This document shows, one piece after another, positions 43,904-55,084 of a stretch of DNA of 64,000 bases. Numbering within the stretch: the stretch's first letter is position 1; the number at the start of each line of letters is the position of its first letter. Under the pieces are notes generated by a model. The model saw nothing but the letters and a program-made list of their open reading frames with translations, ran no database searches and was not told where the DNA came from. The stretch comes from Mariannaea sp. PMI_226 (lineage: Eukaryota > Ascomycota > Sordariomycetes > Hypocreales > Nectriaceae): positions 1,975,784-2,039,783 of the forward strand of contig JANFOG010000009.1 of NCBI GenBank assembly GCA_024336345.1, in the 5' to 3' direction. The position numbers and the translations under genes were made by a program.

Positions 43904-44498
43904 GATTTATCTCGTCGGGCTCTTCGACGGGTTGAGGAAGTCTCCATGACAAAATAGTTCCTCAGTCTCCTCCTTGAACTCCTCCACAGAAATTTTAATA
44001 GCTTGTGGCAAAGGTGGCGTTTGCGCATCATCCAAATTGCTGGAATCGTAGCCAAGCTCTGGAGGCTCGCTGGAATATATATGGCGTTTTTTTTCCGCCC
44101 AGGTTCCGCCAAGTGTTTCATGCGGTCCCCTTTCCCAATGTCGACGGCTCATTCACATAATGCCCTGCATTCCCAGGGATTCGGATTAACGTAGCCTTGA
44201 CGAATTTTAGAAAGGGACGGACGTAGAATATATCTACCTCCAAATCGCTGTCCGAGTCCGACGATGAATCAGAATCGGAATCGGAATTGGCAATTTCCTC
44301 GCCCTCCGCCTTGTTTTGACATAATATATTATTTGATTCCGGCTGAGTGGCGCTCAGCTCTCTCATGAGTGATTCGATGAGATGTGCATGACAAATGAGC
44401 TGGCGCAGATTGGGTTCGGGTCGGGCAGCCTCATTGGTGATCTTGGCCTGCGCTACTTGGACCAGGGTGTAAAGAACTGTGGACGACAAGGGATCCAT
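43904..44498 (-). pseudogene. Duplicated-family fungal hypothetical protein, frame disrupted
   Basis: ATG at 44498 opens MDPLSSTVLYTLVQVAQAKI followed by PNLRQLICHAHLIESLMREL, the start of a small protein family that I recall as widely duplicated in Aspergillus and Penicillium. It is followed by a long Ser/Asp tract. The expected continuation (LSRRHWERGPHETLGGTWAEKKR ... PPELGYDSSNLDD) lies in another frame from about 44152 to 43904. Either an intron near 44190-44225 or a frameshift links them. Function unknown; the N-terminal helix pair is the conserved part. Confidence 0.5.
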
Positions 44499-45399
44499 AA
44501 TGCAATATAAAATCTTTACCTATAAGTAGACTATAGGCATGGCTAATATAGTGGCTAGCTAAAGTAAATCAAAGCAAGAAGCCTTATCAGACTTACCTTG
44601 ATGATTCATCAATATTTTAGGCTGCTGGGATCATGAACTAACCAGCCACACGCATGATAGTCCTTGTGGGGATTTAGCAGTAGGGAAGTTGATTCGGCAT
44701 TATCCAGGCAAAGTACTGTACCTGCCGCTTGCCGTAATTTTAGTGGGTAGGAATCTTAAATACGGAGCCAGCTAGGACTCTGCGAGGGCGCCCAGTCTCC
44801 AAACTGTAACCTCTACCTCAGCATGTGTAAAGCAAGCGTCGGCAGTTGGCACGCGACAGCCAAATGAAACCTGCGCATATCGGAGGGAATGGAGTAATCT
44901 GCAGTAGGGACTACGAAGTAGTTCGCCTCCGTTTCCTACACATCACAATAATGACATCACAGAGCTAGTCAACTTGCTATGATATATTATGAGCCCTTAA
45001 CACCTCACAATCGTCTGAGTGCCAGTAGTCTGTGGGCAGCAACATCATGTATGGCGGGAGAACACTGTAGCAATGAATTTGGGGCTGAATTAACATTCCA
45101 ATCCGCGCGTCACGGTATCGTAGTCCTGTATCTGGTGCAGGATAGTTTGCTGGCGATCTTATGATGAGGGGATGGCGTTATGGTGATGGTGGTATGGCGT
45201 TGATTGGGGTCAGTACCTCACTTACCGCTAGGTTAGCGGGTCGCTATCAAGATGATCCACACACCTGAATTTAGCCGTGTGGGTAGTTCATTTATGAGGG
45301 TCAGGCATTACATACCCGGGCTCTTACGTTCTCACGTCCTCCGCAACAAAATGGATGCTGTTCTCGAGGATGCAGTGTCGCCTGGGAGTAGGATAATAG
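44499..45399. other. Intergenic, no gene seen
   Basis: Only short ORFs occur. The right part may contain the degenerate left end of the hAT element. Confidence 0.4.
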
Positions 45400-46330
45400 A
45401 TTAAAGAGGATAGGGAATCTCAGAAAGTTTGTGAGGGAGCCCTGGATTTGCTTGGAAGAAAACCAGCTTATGGTCAATGACTGGGCAGTCCTGGAACACC
45501 TGGCTAAGCTTCTTGGATTCTATGAGGATGCTGTGAAGACTCTGGAAGGCGATGGCCAACAATGCAAGCGGAAAGGAGGGTGGGTTGGCTTGTATAGGAA
45601 TGTATAGGAGGTTATGCAGGGATTCAAGTTCTTATTGAAAGTGCTTGAGGACTATAAGCAGCTTGCTTCTAAGATACCCTATATGAAGCACTTTTGAATC
45701 AATATTAATCTAGGTTGGGAAAACTCAACAAGTATTACAGCAGGCTGGATGAGATGCCAATCTACTATATGGCCTTAGCGCTGCACCTGGCTTTCTGGTG
45801 AGGGTATTTCAAGAATAAGTGAAAGGACAAGACAAAATGGGTGATGAAGGTAAAGCAGATGGTCTAAGAAGTGTGGGAATCGGACTATCATTACCTGCAG
45901 GTAATCTGGAGTCCCGTAGATGATGAACCAGTTGCAAAGTGGCAGCAAAAGTATTATAATCTGTTTCAAGCATACTGTAAGTATACGCAATCGGTTCTTG
46001 GATATAGTTTGGTGAAAGAGAAAGTGATTTTGCTTGATGACATTAATGAAGATATTGATGAGCTTGAATTATAGCAGTTGTTGTGGGAGGATAGAGATAA
46101 TGATGTTAGAGATCTAATATCATATTGGCATGAGTGCAAATGTTGGTATTTTTGTCTTTTATGAATGGCACTGGACTTCCTTATGATCCAGCTGATGTCA
46201 GTAGAGTGTGAGAGGATGTTTGTGGCGGCAGGGCGGATGGTGATGCCACTATGAAATCGGCTGGATGCGGATATTATAGGAATGTGTCAAGTGCTGCGAT
46301 TGTGATTATGGGCTGGGGTGATTGACGACC
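45400..46330 (+). mobile_element. hAT-family transposase relic
   Basis: Translation across stops and frame changes reads NDWAVLEHLAKLLGFYEDAV, later LNKYYSRLDEMPIYYMALAL HL, then VWESDYHYLQV, and at the end the hAT C-terminal dimerisation region FLMIQLMSVECERMFVAAGR MVMP...NRLDADIIGMCQVLR. These are in the order found in fungal hAT transposases. At least eight stops (TAG, TGA, TAA) break it, most explainable as TGG or CAG/CAA changes. The N-terminal BED finger and the first catalytic Asp region are missing. A possible right terminal repeat GTTGATCAACGCCACTG lies near 46500-46516; no matching left end was found. Confidence 0.75.
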
Positions 46331-46516
46331 TGGACGTGTTACTACTTCCAACTGAGAATGGTAGTGGTGGTGGGGTGGAAGAAGGATTGTGGGTAGAGGT
46401 GGGATGTGAAGAAAAGGGGATGGAAGAGTGGGAGTGGAATAGTTTAGCTTGGAGATCAACGACTTCAACCAGTGTCCATTTAACTCAATTTGAGGGATAG
46501 TTGATCAACGCCACTG

Positions 46517-47302
46517 GAGAGAGTGGTTGACCAGGTTACTCACCGCCACTGAGCCATTCAGTTGATTGAATTGAGTGGTGCACATCCTTGGATCATATAC
46601 AGTGCCTAAACTGAAGATATGACTAAGAGGTGGCAACAACGAGCCGTTGGGTCTGTCAGACAAGGTTCCTAAGTTTCCGGAAGACATTGCTCTACTTACT
46701 AAAACGCTAATAGGTGCGTCACAACCTGACATCTGAGTGCCAAGACGGCAGGAGGCTTACTTCGTACTAAGTACGATCTCACTCTCCGTGTTGAAGTCCA
46801 GAGCTCTAGGGTCTCAAAGCCACACAAAAAAAACGGGCAATCGCCATCAAGTCGACACTGTCTGAGTTTACGGAAAGGGGAAAGTCGCGGTGGACACGTC
46901 TTTGCCTATCTGTTACTGGCTCGCGTTGAAGCGAAACTCTCAGCCCCCGAAGAGAGCCACGACCATGCTAGTCTACTTCGTGCTGGCAGCAGCAGACTAC
47001 CCTGCGAAACTTAACGCTATTGGGCTTCGCGAGGTACTTAAAGTGGGAGAGTATCGCTTGGAGTCGGTTGATGCCGGCGCCGGCTTTCTTATTGACCGAC
47101 CGAAGAGGATTGGAACAGATAGAGAGGTACTTCATGGTGCCTTGGTATCATAACTGGGCCACTAGGCTCTCTTGAGCCGGTCCGGTGATCACGGCTAAAA
47201 TAGCCGAGCGCCCCAATTTTACTTCATCCCTTTGAACAGGCCGAATAAATATCCATCCATCCATCTATCCAACGACCTGGCCTTTTTTAATACTCATTAC
47301 CC
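46517..47302. other. Intergenic, upstream of the mitochondrial carrier
   Basis: An 87-aa GTG-started ORF (46890-47153, +) has no motif and is not called. ATCCATCCATCCATCTATCC is a short tetranucleotide run at about 47253, 50 bp before the carrier ATG. Confidence 0.45.
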
Positions 47303-48538
47303 ATGATGCAACCCAAGCATAACAAGCCATCCACTTCCGGCTCACAGTCCTTATCCCATCTGGAACATCTTACGGCCCGTTTCTCCGATACCTCGATTCA
47401 AAGTTTTGCCGGCGCTATCAGTGGGGTAGCCACCAGTGTGGTAATATGTCCTCTAGAGGTTATAAAAATCAAATTACAAGGAAGAGATGGTCTCCAGTTG
47501 TGGACACTTGACTCGATCAGCAAACGACGTTCATTTCAAGACAGAGGCCTGATTGGCACTGGGCGAGCAATATGGCTTGAAGGGGGATCAATTGGTATGT
47601 ACCAAGGATTAGGACCGACCATTGTGGCGTATCTTCCTAGGGGTGCGATATACTTTACAGTATATCATAGAGTGAATCAGTTTTTAAAAGAGAGATTTAG
47701 TAAGCAACCCGTCCTTTGTAACTGACTTAGTCTGAATAACTGCGGGTAGTGCTAACCTCTGCCAAACGGCCATCAACAGATTTGGGTATCCTCAAGTGTG
47801 TCCGCAGTTACTGGGGGTATCTGTTCGATATTATTTACGAATCCATTATGGGTTATCAAGACCAGATTTATATCTCAGGCAAGTATCTCTACGAAGGATA
47901 CTTCAAAAGAATACAAATCTGCCATAGACGTGGCTTGGAAGATGTATTGCCGGGAAGGTATTACTTCATTCTATTCAGGGCTAACTCCAGCTCTGTTGGG
48001 AGTGACACACTTAGCAATACAGTTCCCATTATATGAGCAGTTCAAGAGGTATTTGACTGGGGCAGGGCTTGGGAATTGGCATGAGGACCAGGAATGGCTT
48101 CAAGTTCTAGGGATTATAGCAGCTAGCGCTACAAGCAAAGCTTGTGCAATTGCAGCTACATATCCGCACGAAGTTATTCGAACAAGATTGCAAACGCAAC
48201 AGAAAATATGTCTCACTGCACCAGTGGAACTGGCGAGGCCGAGTAAGGCCCTAGACTCATCCGTGCGTGGGAGTGATTCACGAAGATCAAAGTGCTGCGA
48301 TGGAGGGGGGTCATGCGAGAAGTTCCCTCTTCGATACCGAGGCATTATTAGCACGTTTAAAACAATTTTACGGGAAGAAGGCTGGCGTGCCCTATACTCT
48401 GGTATGGGCACTGGCCTAATTGGAGCTGTACCAGCGTCTGCTACGACAATGCTAGTCTATGAAGCAGTTGTACGAGTACTCAAGAAGTCGAGAAAGCAAG
48501 GGAAAAGAAAGCTTGAACTACAGGAAATAACTGAATAG
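47303..48538 (+). CDS. Mitochondrial carrier, NAD+/nucleotide type (Ndt1/Yia6-like)
   Basis: The two-exon gene encodes about 375-385 aa with three carrier repeats. The signature motifs are CPLEVIKIKLQ (repeat 1), NPLWVIKTRF (repeat 2) and YPHEVIRTRLQTQ (repeat 3). Trp in place of the acidic residue of repeat 2 (PLWVIK) is characteristic of the NAD+/pyrimidine-nucleotide branch, which includes yeast Ndt1/Yia6, so import of NAD+ or a nucleotide across the inner mitochondrial membrane is likely. There is one intron with two readings: donor GTAAGC at 47700 with acceptor CCGCAG (exon 2 from 47808), or donor GTCCTT at 47711 with acceptor AACAG (exon 2 from 47780). The second keeps a full third membrane helix (WVSSSVSAVTGGICSILF). 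The loop before repeat 3 carries an unusual ~45-residue Ser/Cys/Gly insert. Looks intact. Confidence 0.85.
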
Positions 48539-49885
48539 AGTGGTATTTTCTGCCTGAGTATAGTAGAACCAAGCTCCAGAGTGGTATGTAGTAACTACAA
48601 CGGTCGGGTTTCGGTATTGGATACCCACTCACAGTTGGTGCACACAGTTATTGTTACGATCAATGCTACTATAATACTAGGATTAAAGCAGGATTTATAT
48701 ATGGCCAGTCTTTCTGAGATCACATATCTAGGTAATCTTATATTGGACTAACTTTCTTCATTGCTTGAGTAAAATCTCATCTACTATCAGCAAAGGGATA
48801 AAGGATGTAATGATCAAAATGCATGGGAAGGGAGTGCCAATTGGCCGCTGAGAGAAGCATCAACTGCTGGGGAACGGTTAGTGTTAATAGTGATATTCTA
48901 GATTTCCTAAATGAGGAAAATAATAAAATACTAACAAGTTAAAAAAGGGGATCAAAAATTATTTCAGGAACTGAACCCTTGATATCACATTCCCGCAAAG
49001 ATTGCTAAGCACCAATTGAATATAAGTCTACTTCCTCTTTTCCCACCCTGCCAGTTTTCTTAAGACTAATAAAAGCAAGAGTTGCATATTCCTTGCTTCT
49101 GCCATTAACGTCTGTCTAGTCGACGCTAAAAAGGTATAAGAGTTTAGTGACGGCTCACTTCATAAGGCAAAGCAAACGCGGCACTAGCCAGTTTCAATAC
49201 CGTTGTAGGGCCTCTTCCATCCCCATGAAACTTGGCTCCCTTGCCTGAGAAGTAGATGGATTGTCACTCACCGCCGATCTTGATTATTGCTAGCCCCTTG
49301 AAAAACTTGCAAACAGCATGCTGCAAGTAACAGAACTGACCGATATATCTTTCATCTTCTTATGGCTATCTTCATTGTTGTATGGATATGCATGGTATTC
49401 TTCTTCAAGCTGTACACATATATCAAAGTGCCTTAGGACTACTTAACCCAATTAAGTTACCCAAAGGAAGCGTCTGCCATTTACTTTTACATACTATATT
49501 ACCTTTCTTATATATTTTTCTTTATAGAGAAAGTAAGTTTACTCATATATTAATAATAAGACATTCACTTATTCTATAGATAATAATAAGGATAATTTTA
49601 GAATCATACCAATAGTGAAATAATAATAAAAGAATTTTATTTAATATAATTATTAAGGACTGGTTAAATTTCCTTTATCTAGTTATAGGGAAGTGTATTC
49701 TGCAGGTAGTATTAAACTACCCTGGCCCCTCATGGCCCTTCATGTCCCTCCTGTTCCACCAGATATCGCTTACCTAATCGCAGCCTAGGAGGTTGGAAAA
49801 TATTTAAGTCGGGTGGTCGCCCTTAACCATCCATCACTTTTATTTATTATAGCACTTACTCACCTAATACCTTCCACAATCCAAG
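48539..49885. other. Intergenic, no gene seen
   Basis: The right half is AT-rich. A 65-aa ORF at 49382-49579 is not convincing. Confidence 0.45.
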
Positions 49886-50281
49886 ATGGTCGACGTACAG
49901 CAAAATGCCTATACTAAGGCTTTTATAGAAATAACACTAATATTTCCCATTATCTCTCCCCACAAATTTGATCAGATTCTAAAGTCTAATCAAGACATAT
50001 TGTTATGGGACCAGCTTGCTATCCACAACCTTGCGCTCCTATTAGGGGAATTGTACTTTTGCATAAATAGCCAACCGCAACCTATACTCAAAGGCTTTCT
50101 TTACTTATCTTCCTCTTTTATAAAAGCGAGGTATGAGCTTATTATAAGACATCCTAACTCATCATCTATCATGTACATCCAAGCCCATATCATCATGGTA
50201 CTTTTGTATAAAACCACAGAGTGTCTACCTTTTACAGATATCGCGATAATATGCCGCAGATTTGAAAGCTGCCTTACATAG
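49886..50281 (+). CDS. Hypothetical protein, 131 aa
   Basis: An open frame from ATG (49886, context CAAGATGG) to stop has good protein-like composition: hydrophobic helical segments LAIHNLALLLGELYFCI and GFLYLSSSFIKARYELII, then MYIQAHIIMVLLYKTTECLP. I do not recognise a family. The helical pattern could be part of a regulator middle region or a short soluble domain; there is no signal peptide. Past the stop the same frame soon closes, so it may be the 5' exon of a longer decayed gene. Nearby AT-rich DNA shows RIP-like composition, but this frame has no internal stop. Confidence 0.4.
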   Translation: MVDVQQNAYTKAFIEITLIFPIISPHKFDQILKSNQDILLWDQLAIHNLALLLGELYFCINSQPQPILKGFLYLSSSFIKARYELIIRHPNSSSIMYIQAHIIMVLLYKTTECLPFTDIAIICRRFESCLT

Positions 50282-51320
50282 AACTGCGAATTGTCACTAA
50301 TAGCGATAGCTTTCATATATTTGGTCTAGTAAGTAAGGGTTTAGCTAATACTATGATTTGGCTATTAACTTAATAGCAAACACCTATCTCAATGTAATGT
50401 ATAGATAGTTGCACCATTATAACGCCACATAAGAATGCCTTCCAATACATTCCTTCTTGAGCAGTTCGATACAACATTTCCTCTGTTCACCTTAAAATAT
50501 ATCAACTAGCTTTTTAAATTACCTAATTCTTTTTATCAACTGCATGCAGACAATTGGAAAGCGACATTAGTGGTTGCGATTCCATCACCCAAGTCGCCTT
50601 CCGGTCTTCTTACAGCATCAACCTCTACCAGCTTGATATGCGCGGCTCCTCAACAAAATGGCAACAGCAGGGTCCCGGAGCCGAAGCCCAAGTTTAACCC
50701 TACTCCAAGGACGGAAATATCGAATCAACGGCACTTAAAACAAAAATCAAAAAAGGTATAATTCTAATAGGTAAAATTGAAAAGGCAAATATGCTATTTT
50801 TAGAGTCTATTCGCCCAAGAAAATGCCTTCTAATTATAAAGTATAGATTTATAATTTACAGGAGATTAAGCGCAGGATGAAGACAGATTGCTTCATATAT
50901 CGCCAACGCCAAATGAAGGTAAGCACCATTTCGATCATTATTATCTTTATATTTCCACTTTTCAGTGGAGAGGTTTGTTTCCCAAAGGTCATCGCTGGAG
51001 AGCACCTAGAGAGCACACAGCGCCACATACTTTCCAACAAGCAGCAAATATAATATACTCTCTGAACCTGCGTAAAAGCCACATTTAGAAAAATGGTCTC
51101 TTTGCAAATCTTGGACGAACAAATTGCCATTGCCTAGCAATATCAGCACCTCGTTAGCCTTCTTACTGTTCTGCGACAGTTGCAGTCGCTATCACTATGC
51201 ATATTGCTCTCTCCAGATCTCGCGTCCCCTCCACATGCCCCCTTGCCTTGCCCGCCTTAGGTTATGTTTCCTTAGTGTGGAGGCGTTCTTCATCCCCTTC
51301 TAACACTGTTATTTCACCAG

Positions 51321-52336
51321 TGCGACGAGAAACACCCAACGTGCAATAATTGCACGAAGTCTAAGCGCGATTGTTTAGGCTACAACTCTGTGTTCCAACA
51401 GCATCTAGGCAACCAAACCACATCTCAAATCCAACCCACACTGACAAGCCAAATCACCCATCCTGTGCCAAACTCCCTCCCGCTCGCCAGAGCGACTAAC
51501 TCTTATAACAACCAACCTTCAATACTCCCGAATTCCTACGCTCCAGCTTCTATATCCACTGCCAGCCCCAGCCTCTCAACGAACTCACACAATCACAACC
51601 AATACCCTATAAAAAGTAAATCTGGTTCGGAATACCCATCCGCAATTGACCTCACTCTCCAAACACTACTCCTCAAAGCCCAGATAAATATGGCTAAGTG
51701 TTTTACTCTAAGTCATTCACAGCCTAAATTTTTAATCACTATAAAAGAGTGGTTAATACTAACACAGACTCTACCTGCCCCACATCAAGCCCAAGGCCTT
51801 AAGTAGTATATCTACCTATAACTACAGGCTATTTAATAATATATACTTATTTATATAGTGAGGTCAATTTCATAATAATATTAAATAAATACCATTATGC
51901 TTCCAGGAATGCAAGCCAGTGGCTAGTTTTTGCGCAAAAAGCTTTATCTTTCGCACTATTCTATTCTAGTGATTTGGAGATTGATATTAAGACATTGGGC
52001 TACATGGTTGAACAAATTGCACCGCTCTATTCAGCACCATCTATACTTCCTCAAGTGGCTATATGTAAGTCCCGTACAATTTTATACGTTCCAGACTGAC
52101 AATAAAATGAAGGGCCAGCCGCGGAATCCCAGAGAGAGACCACAGATATTAGTAGCAACCTGGGTGGCTCCAGTGTGTTTACTAATGGCCAACACCACTA
52201 TAGCCTGATTCCTGGCAATTTTCATATAGACAATGGTGTCGCAATCAATTCTACAGACTATCATTCTTCCCAAGGGATCACTCCTGTTTTGGATGGAACC
52301 AACGGAGAGATTCGAGTGGATTGGTCATGGATTTAG
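51321..52336 (+). pseudogene. Zn2Cys6 transcription factor, 5'-truncated
   Basis: An exon starting at 51321 after a CACCAG acceptor encodes the second half of a zinc cluster: CDEKHPTCNNCTKSKRDCLGY. In such genes an intron usually separates this from the first half (CxxCRxRRxK), which I could not find in the 800 bp upstream. A Ser/Gln/Asn-rich linker follows, ending ALQGLK-like at 51806. A further exon at about 51860-52068 reads NASQWLVFAQKALSFALFYS and LEIDIKTLGYMVEQIAPLYS up to a GTAAGT donor. A last exon (about 52110-52336) reads GQHHYSLIPGNFHIDNGVAI ... EIRVDWSWI and stops. Frames join only with assumed introns. Without a complete zinc cluster it is probably non-functional. Confidence 0.6.
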
Positions 52337-53891
52337 GCCCTGGAGCGTCGATGATGGGTTATGTGTGGGCATGGCGAGAATGACATACGGTTTTCTGCGA
52401 GAGGAGGGTATAAAGGACAACTTTGTGAGCCGGGGGCTTCACCGGGCGATGAAGACGGTCCGAGACTGGTGGGTGGACGGCGAGGATGCCGGTCATGGAA
52501 AGTCATGTCCGTCAGAAACGGGTAGGGACGCTGAACTGAAACACGGTCGGAGGCGAGGCGGCCGCTCTGGGTTCCTTATGTTCACTTTGGCGTTTGACAT
52601 TGAAGTCATATAATGCTTACTTTCTCAGTTCCGCACATACTAGTTCTGGTCCAAAGCTATATTTTGCGCTTAGGATCTGAAGGTACTCCTTCATGGTCTG
52701 GCCACGTTCTGTCTTTCATTGAGTATCCTTCTTTGCCTTTCTTAATTTCCTCCACGCAGCAACTTTTCGACTACGATGTAACGAACAGTGGTGCTGTCGT
52801 TATCCAGGATTGTGGCCCTCTCTGTCGCGTTCATGTAGTCTGTAGCCACACTGAGACCTTTCAAGAAGGTCACATCTAACCATTCATCCACATCTGTCCA
52901 TCCACCTCCATCTATCCATCAAATCCTGATTGATCCAATTGCAGGTCAGCCACCCTCGCAGAGTTGGTTGCTAGCTAATTTTTGCATGTGAGTTCGGGGC
53001 TCGCAGCCGTATCCGTCATCGTGGAGAAGAGGTCGTCTAAGTGTACCTTCTCGAGTTCCCTTCACCTTGCCTGTATCCGGTCCATCTTCGTCGCTTCGCT
53101 GGTGTCATTTCTAAGCCCAGGACCTGGTGTCACATGTCGCTAATGATGCACCTGAATTGAGCTCATCCTTGCTCCGATTCAACCGTTGTGTAACTCTCGC
53201 GGCCAATTGATTGCGTGGCCTATTACAGAGCTAAATGCTCCCATGGCTTATTGCACACTTGGGCCCGTATTTATTCCTGATACAACGCCAAACAACCACA
53301 GAACGCGTCGTCTCGTGATATACTTCTGTAGTTGACACATTTCACGCAAGATCGCTTCGGCCACGAATCCACTCCGAATTAATGCCAGGTTTTCCATGTC
53401 TGACCGAGATTGTTCTGTTGGTGAGACTTAGCAGATACAAGCCTCTAACCGTCAGTCTGGAGGGAGCGAAAGCGAAGTATTAGTTCGGGGCTAGCGACGG
53501 TTTGGACTACTAGACTGCTGCATGCGCAGTGAAGTAACAGCATATCGCGAAGGCTAAAGCTGGAAGGAAGTAGATTGTGAGTGCATAGACATCCAAACCT
53601 AAGGGTGAGGTTGGGGAAGAAGAGGCGTGTACGATAACTGCCCGCATGTTTGGTGGGCTCGGGGGCTACAACAGGGTTGAGAGTTACCCAGTTCCGATAG
53701 CCGGCTTATAAGTTGGCTTATAAACTTATACTGACTCGAAAAGTGTGTAAATTTACCTGCACCAGCATCACTGGCGGCCAGTTTATCCTTAACAATGATC
53801 TGGTTCATGATCTGATTCGCCAACGCCACCCCATTGTTGTTCACCTCTGTCAATAGCCCGTCGGGCTTGACCGCTAGGACATCCCCCCTCG
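52337..53891. other. Intergenic, no firm gene
   Basis: ORFs at 52233-52613 and 52613-52879 (+) lack motifs. A minus-strand ORF beginning at 53895 overlaps the stop of the next gene by ATGA and reads MTRGDVLAVKPDGLLTEVNN before a GTAAAT donor-like site at about 53756. It may be a further exon, but no continuation was found. Confidence 0.4.
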
Positions 53892-54354
53892 TCATTTCTT
53901 TCCACCCTTGCGCGCTTTTTTCGCAGCCTCGGCGGAGGAGTTCAGCAAGTCTGCATTCGGGTCATTGGCAATCTGCTGGGAGAGCAGCTGCCCACGGACT
54001 ACTCGCCGAGCTTGCTGGGCTTGGTTCCCCGATGACTCAGCCTGGTGCTCAGCCTGCTCTCGGTCTTGCAGAGCCGCGAGCCTAGCAGAAATAGTTAGAG
54101 TAGACTTCTGAAATATATAGGAACATGTAATACCAATCTTGATACCAGAAGCTTTCTGGCAAATCCGATCTAGCCGTGACCAAATTATAGTAGATTTCAC
54201 CGTCATCTGTCGTATACTGAGTATAGTTATCATTGACGGTGACCTCGTTGATTTGCCACAGCTGTGTCGGTTCTATTTGTGACTCCTGGTTGGAACTTTT
54301 GCCTTTGCGATCCTTCTTTTTCTTTTCCCCTTTCACCATCCTTTTGTAATTCAA
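53892..54354 (-). CDS. Small two-exon protein, unrecognised
   Basis: Exon 1 (54134-54354) and exon 2 (53892-54081) join across a 52-bp intron (GTATTA donor, CTGCTAG acceptor, phase 2) to give 136 aa. The protein is Lys-rich at the start (MVKGEKKKKDRKGKSS), has an aromatic, acidic middle (NYTQYTTDDGEIYYNLVTAR SDLPESFWYQDW) and ends in a Gln/Ala-rich coiled-coil segment (LAALQDREQAEHQAESSGNQ) with a basic tail AAKKARKGGKK. An overlapping frame upstream (HWSLYRKLETYKLSILPWET...) suggests that the gene may begin further 5', with a frameshift or intron in the A-rich stretch at 54310-54335. Function unknown; it lies 730 bp from the divergent APH gene. Confidence 0.45.
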
Positions 54355-54836
54355 ATAACTTATCGAGGTTGTTAATCACAGGTAGTAAATCGAAAAACGT
54401 ATGATCAGAAGTTTCCCAAGGCAAAATGGATAACTTATAGGTCTCGAGTTTTCGGTAGAGACTCCAATGACTGCTACCAACAGTAGGCAGCAGTGGCCTT
54501 TAATCCTAGTCCAACATGTGGCGGGTGCTTATTGGTGCGCTGACCTGCAGTTCAACTCTTTTTGGACCTGCATGCAACGTCGATGTGCGAGCTTTCCCTC
54601 GGCTGGACTTATCTTGTAGACAAGAAAAAACACGCACCGGAACAAGCATTGAATATCTTTTCCCATCGGAGTTGGCTTTTTCTTGCGAAGTATGTAGATT
54701 CTCATTCTCGTAGATTAGTGAAGCTTTATGCTCGTTTGAGATGGATCAAATCAGCTGAGTTACAAGTGCCAAGCGGCTTTGTCCTATAACCAACTATATA
54801 TTTCCTAGTTCTACAGAAGTGCCACATGTTGAGACC

Positions 54837-54848
54837 ACATATATAAGG
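54837..54848 (+). promoter_or_regulatory. TATA-like element upstream of the APH-family gene
   Basis: ACATATATAAGG is a good TATA box in the correct orientation about 240 bp upstream of the ATG at 55085. No transcription-start data are available. Confidence 0.35.
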
Positions 54849-55084
54849 CGAGGCTCCTCAATACTAGAAATTTGCCCATCTTGTCTTGGCAAACTGGCAA
54901 CCAGGCAACAGAGTGGATCAAGCGTCCCGGTCCGCGTGGGTGATTCCTAACAGAGCTAGCCCTGTAGCCCAGGTCCGAGCGCCGTATCCTTACCGAGAAT
55001 AACCCCCGAACCACAAAACTCATTATTTCCTCTACAATCCTCACTACGTAATGATCGGACTTTCAGGTTCTTTTTGTCCGCATC

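Noticed and set aside
45186..46516. Terminal inverted repeats of the hAT relic (GTTGATCAACGCCACTG at the right, TATGGCGTTGATT-like at the left)
   Set aside because: The left match is too weak and no 8-bp duplication agrees, so element ends were not called.
46890..47153. 87-aa ORF before the carrier gene
   Set aside because: GTG start, no motif, random-like composition.
54516..54789. Two overlapping plus-strand ORFs of 65 and 75 aa
   Set aside because: No motif, mutually overlapping, and located between two better-supported divergent genes.
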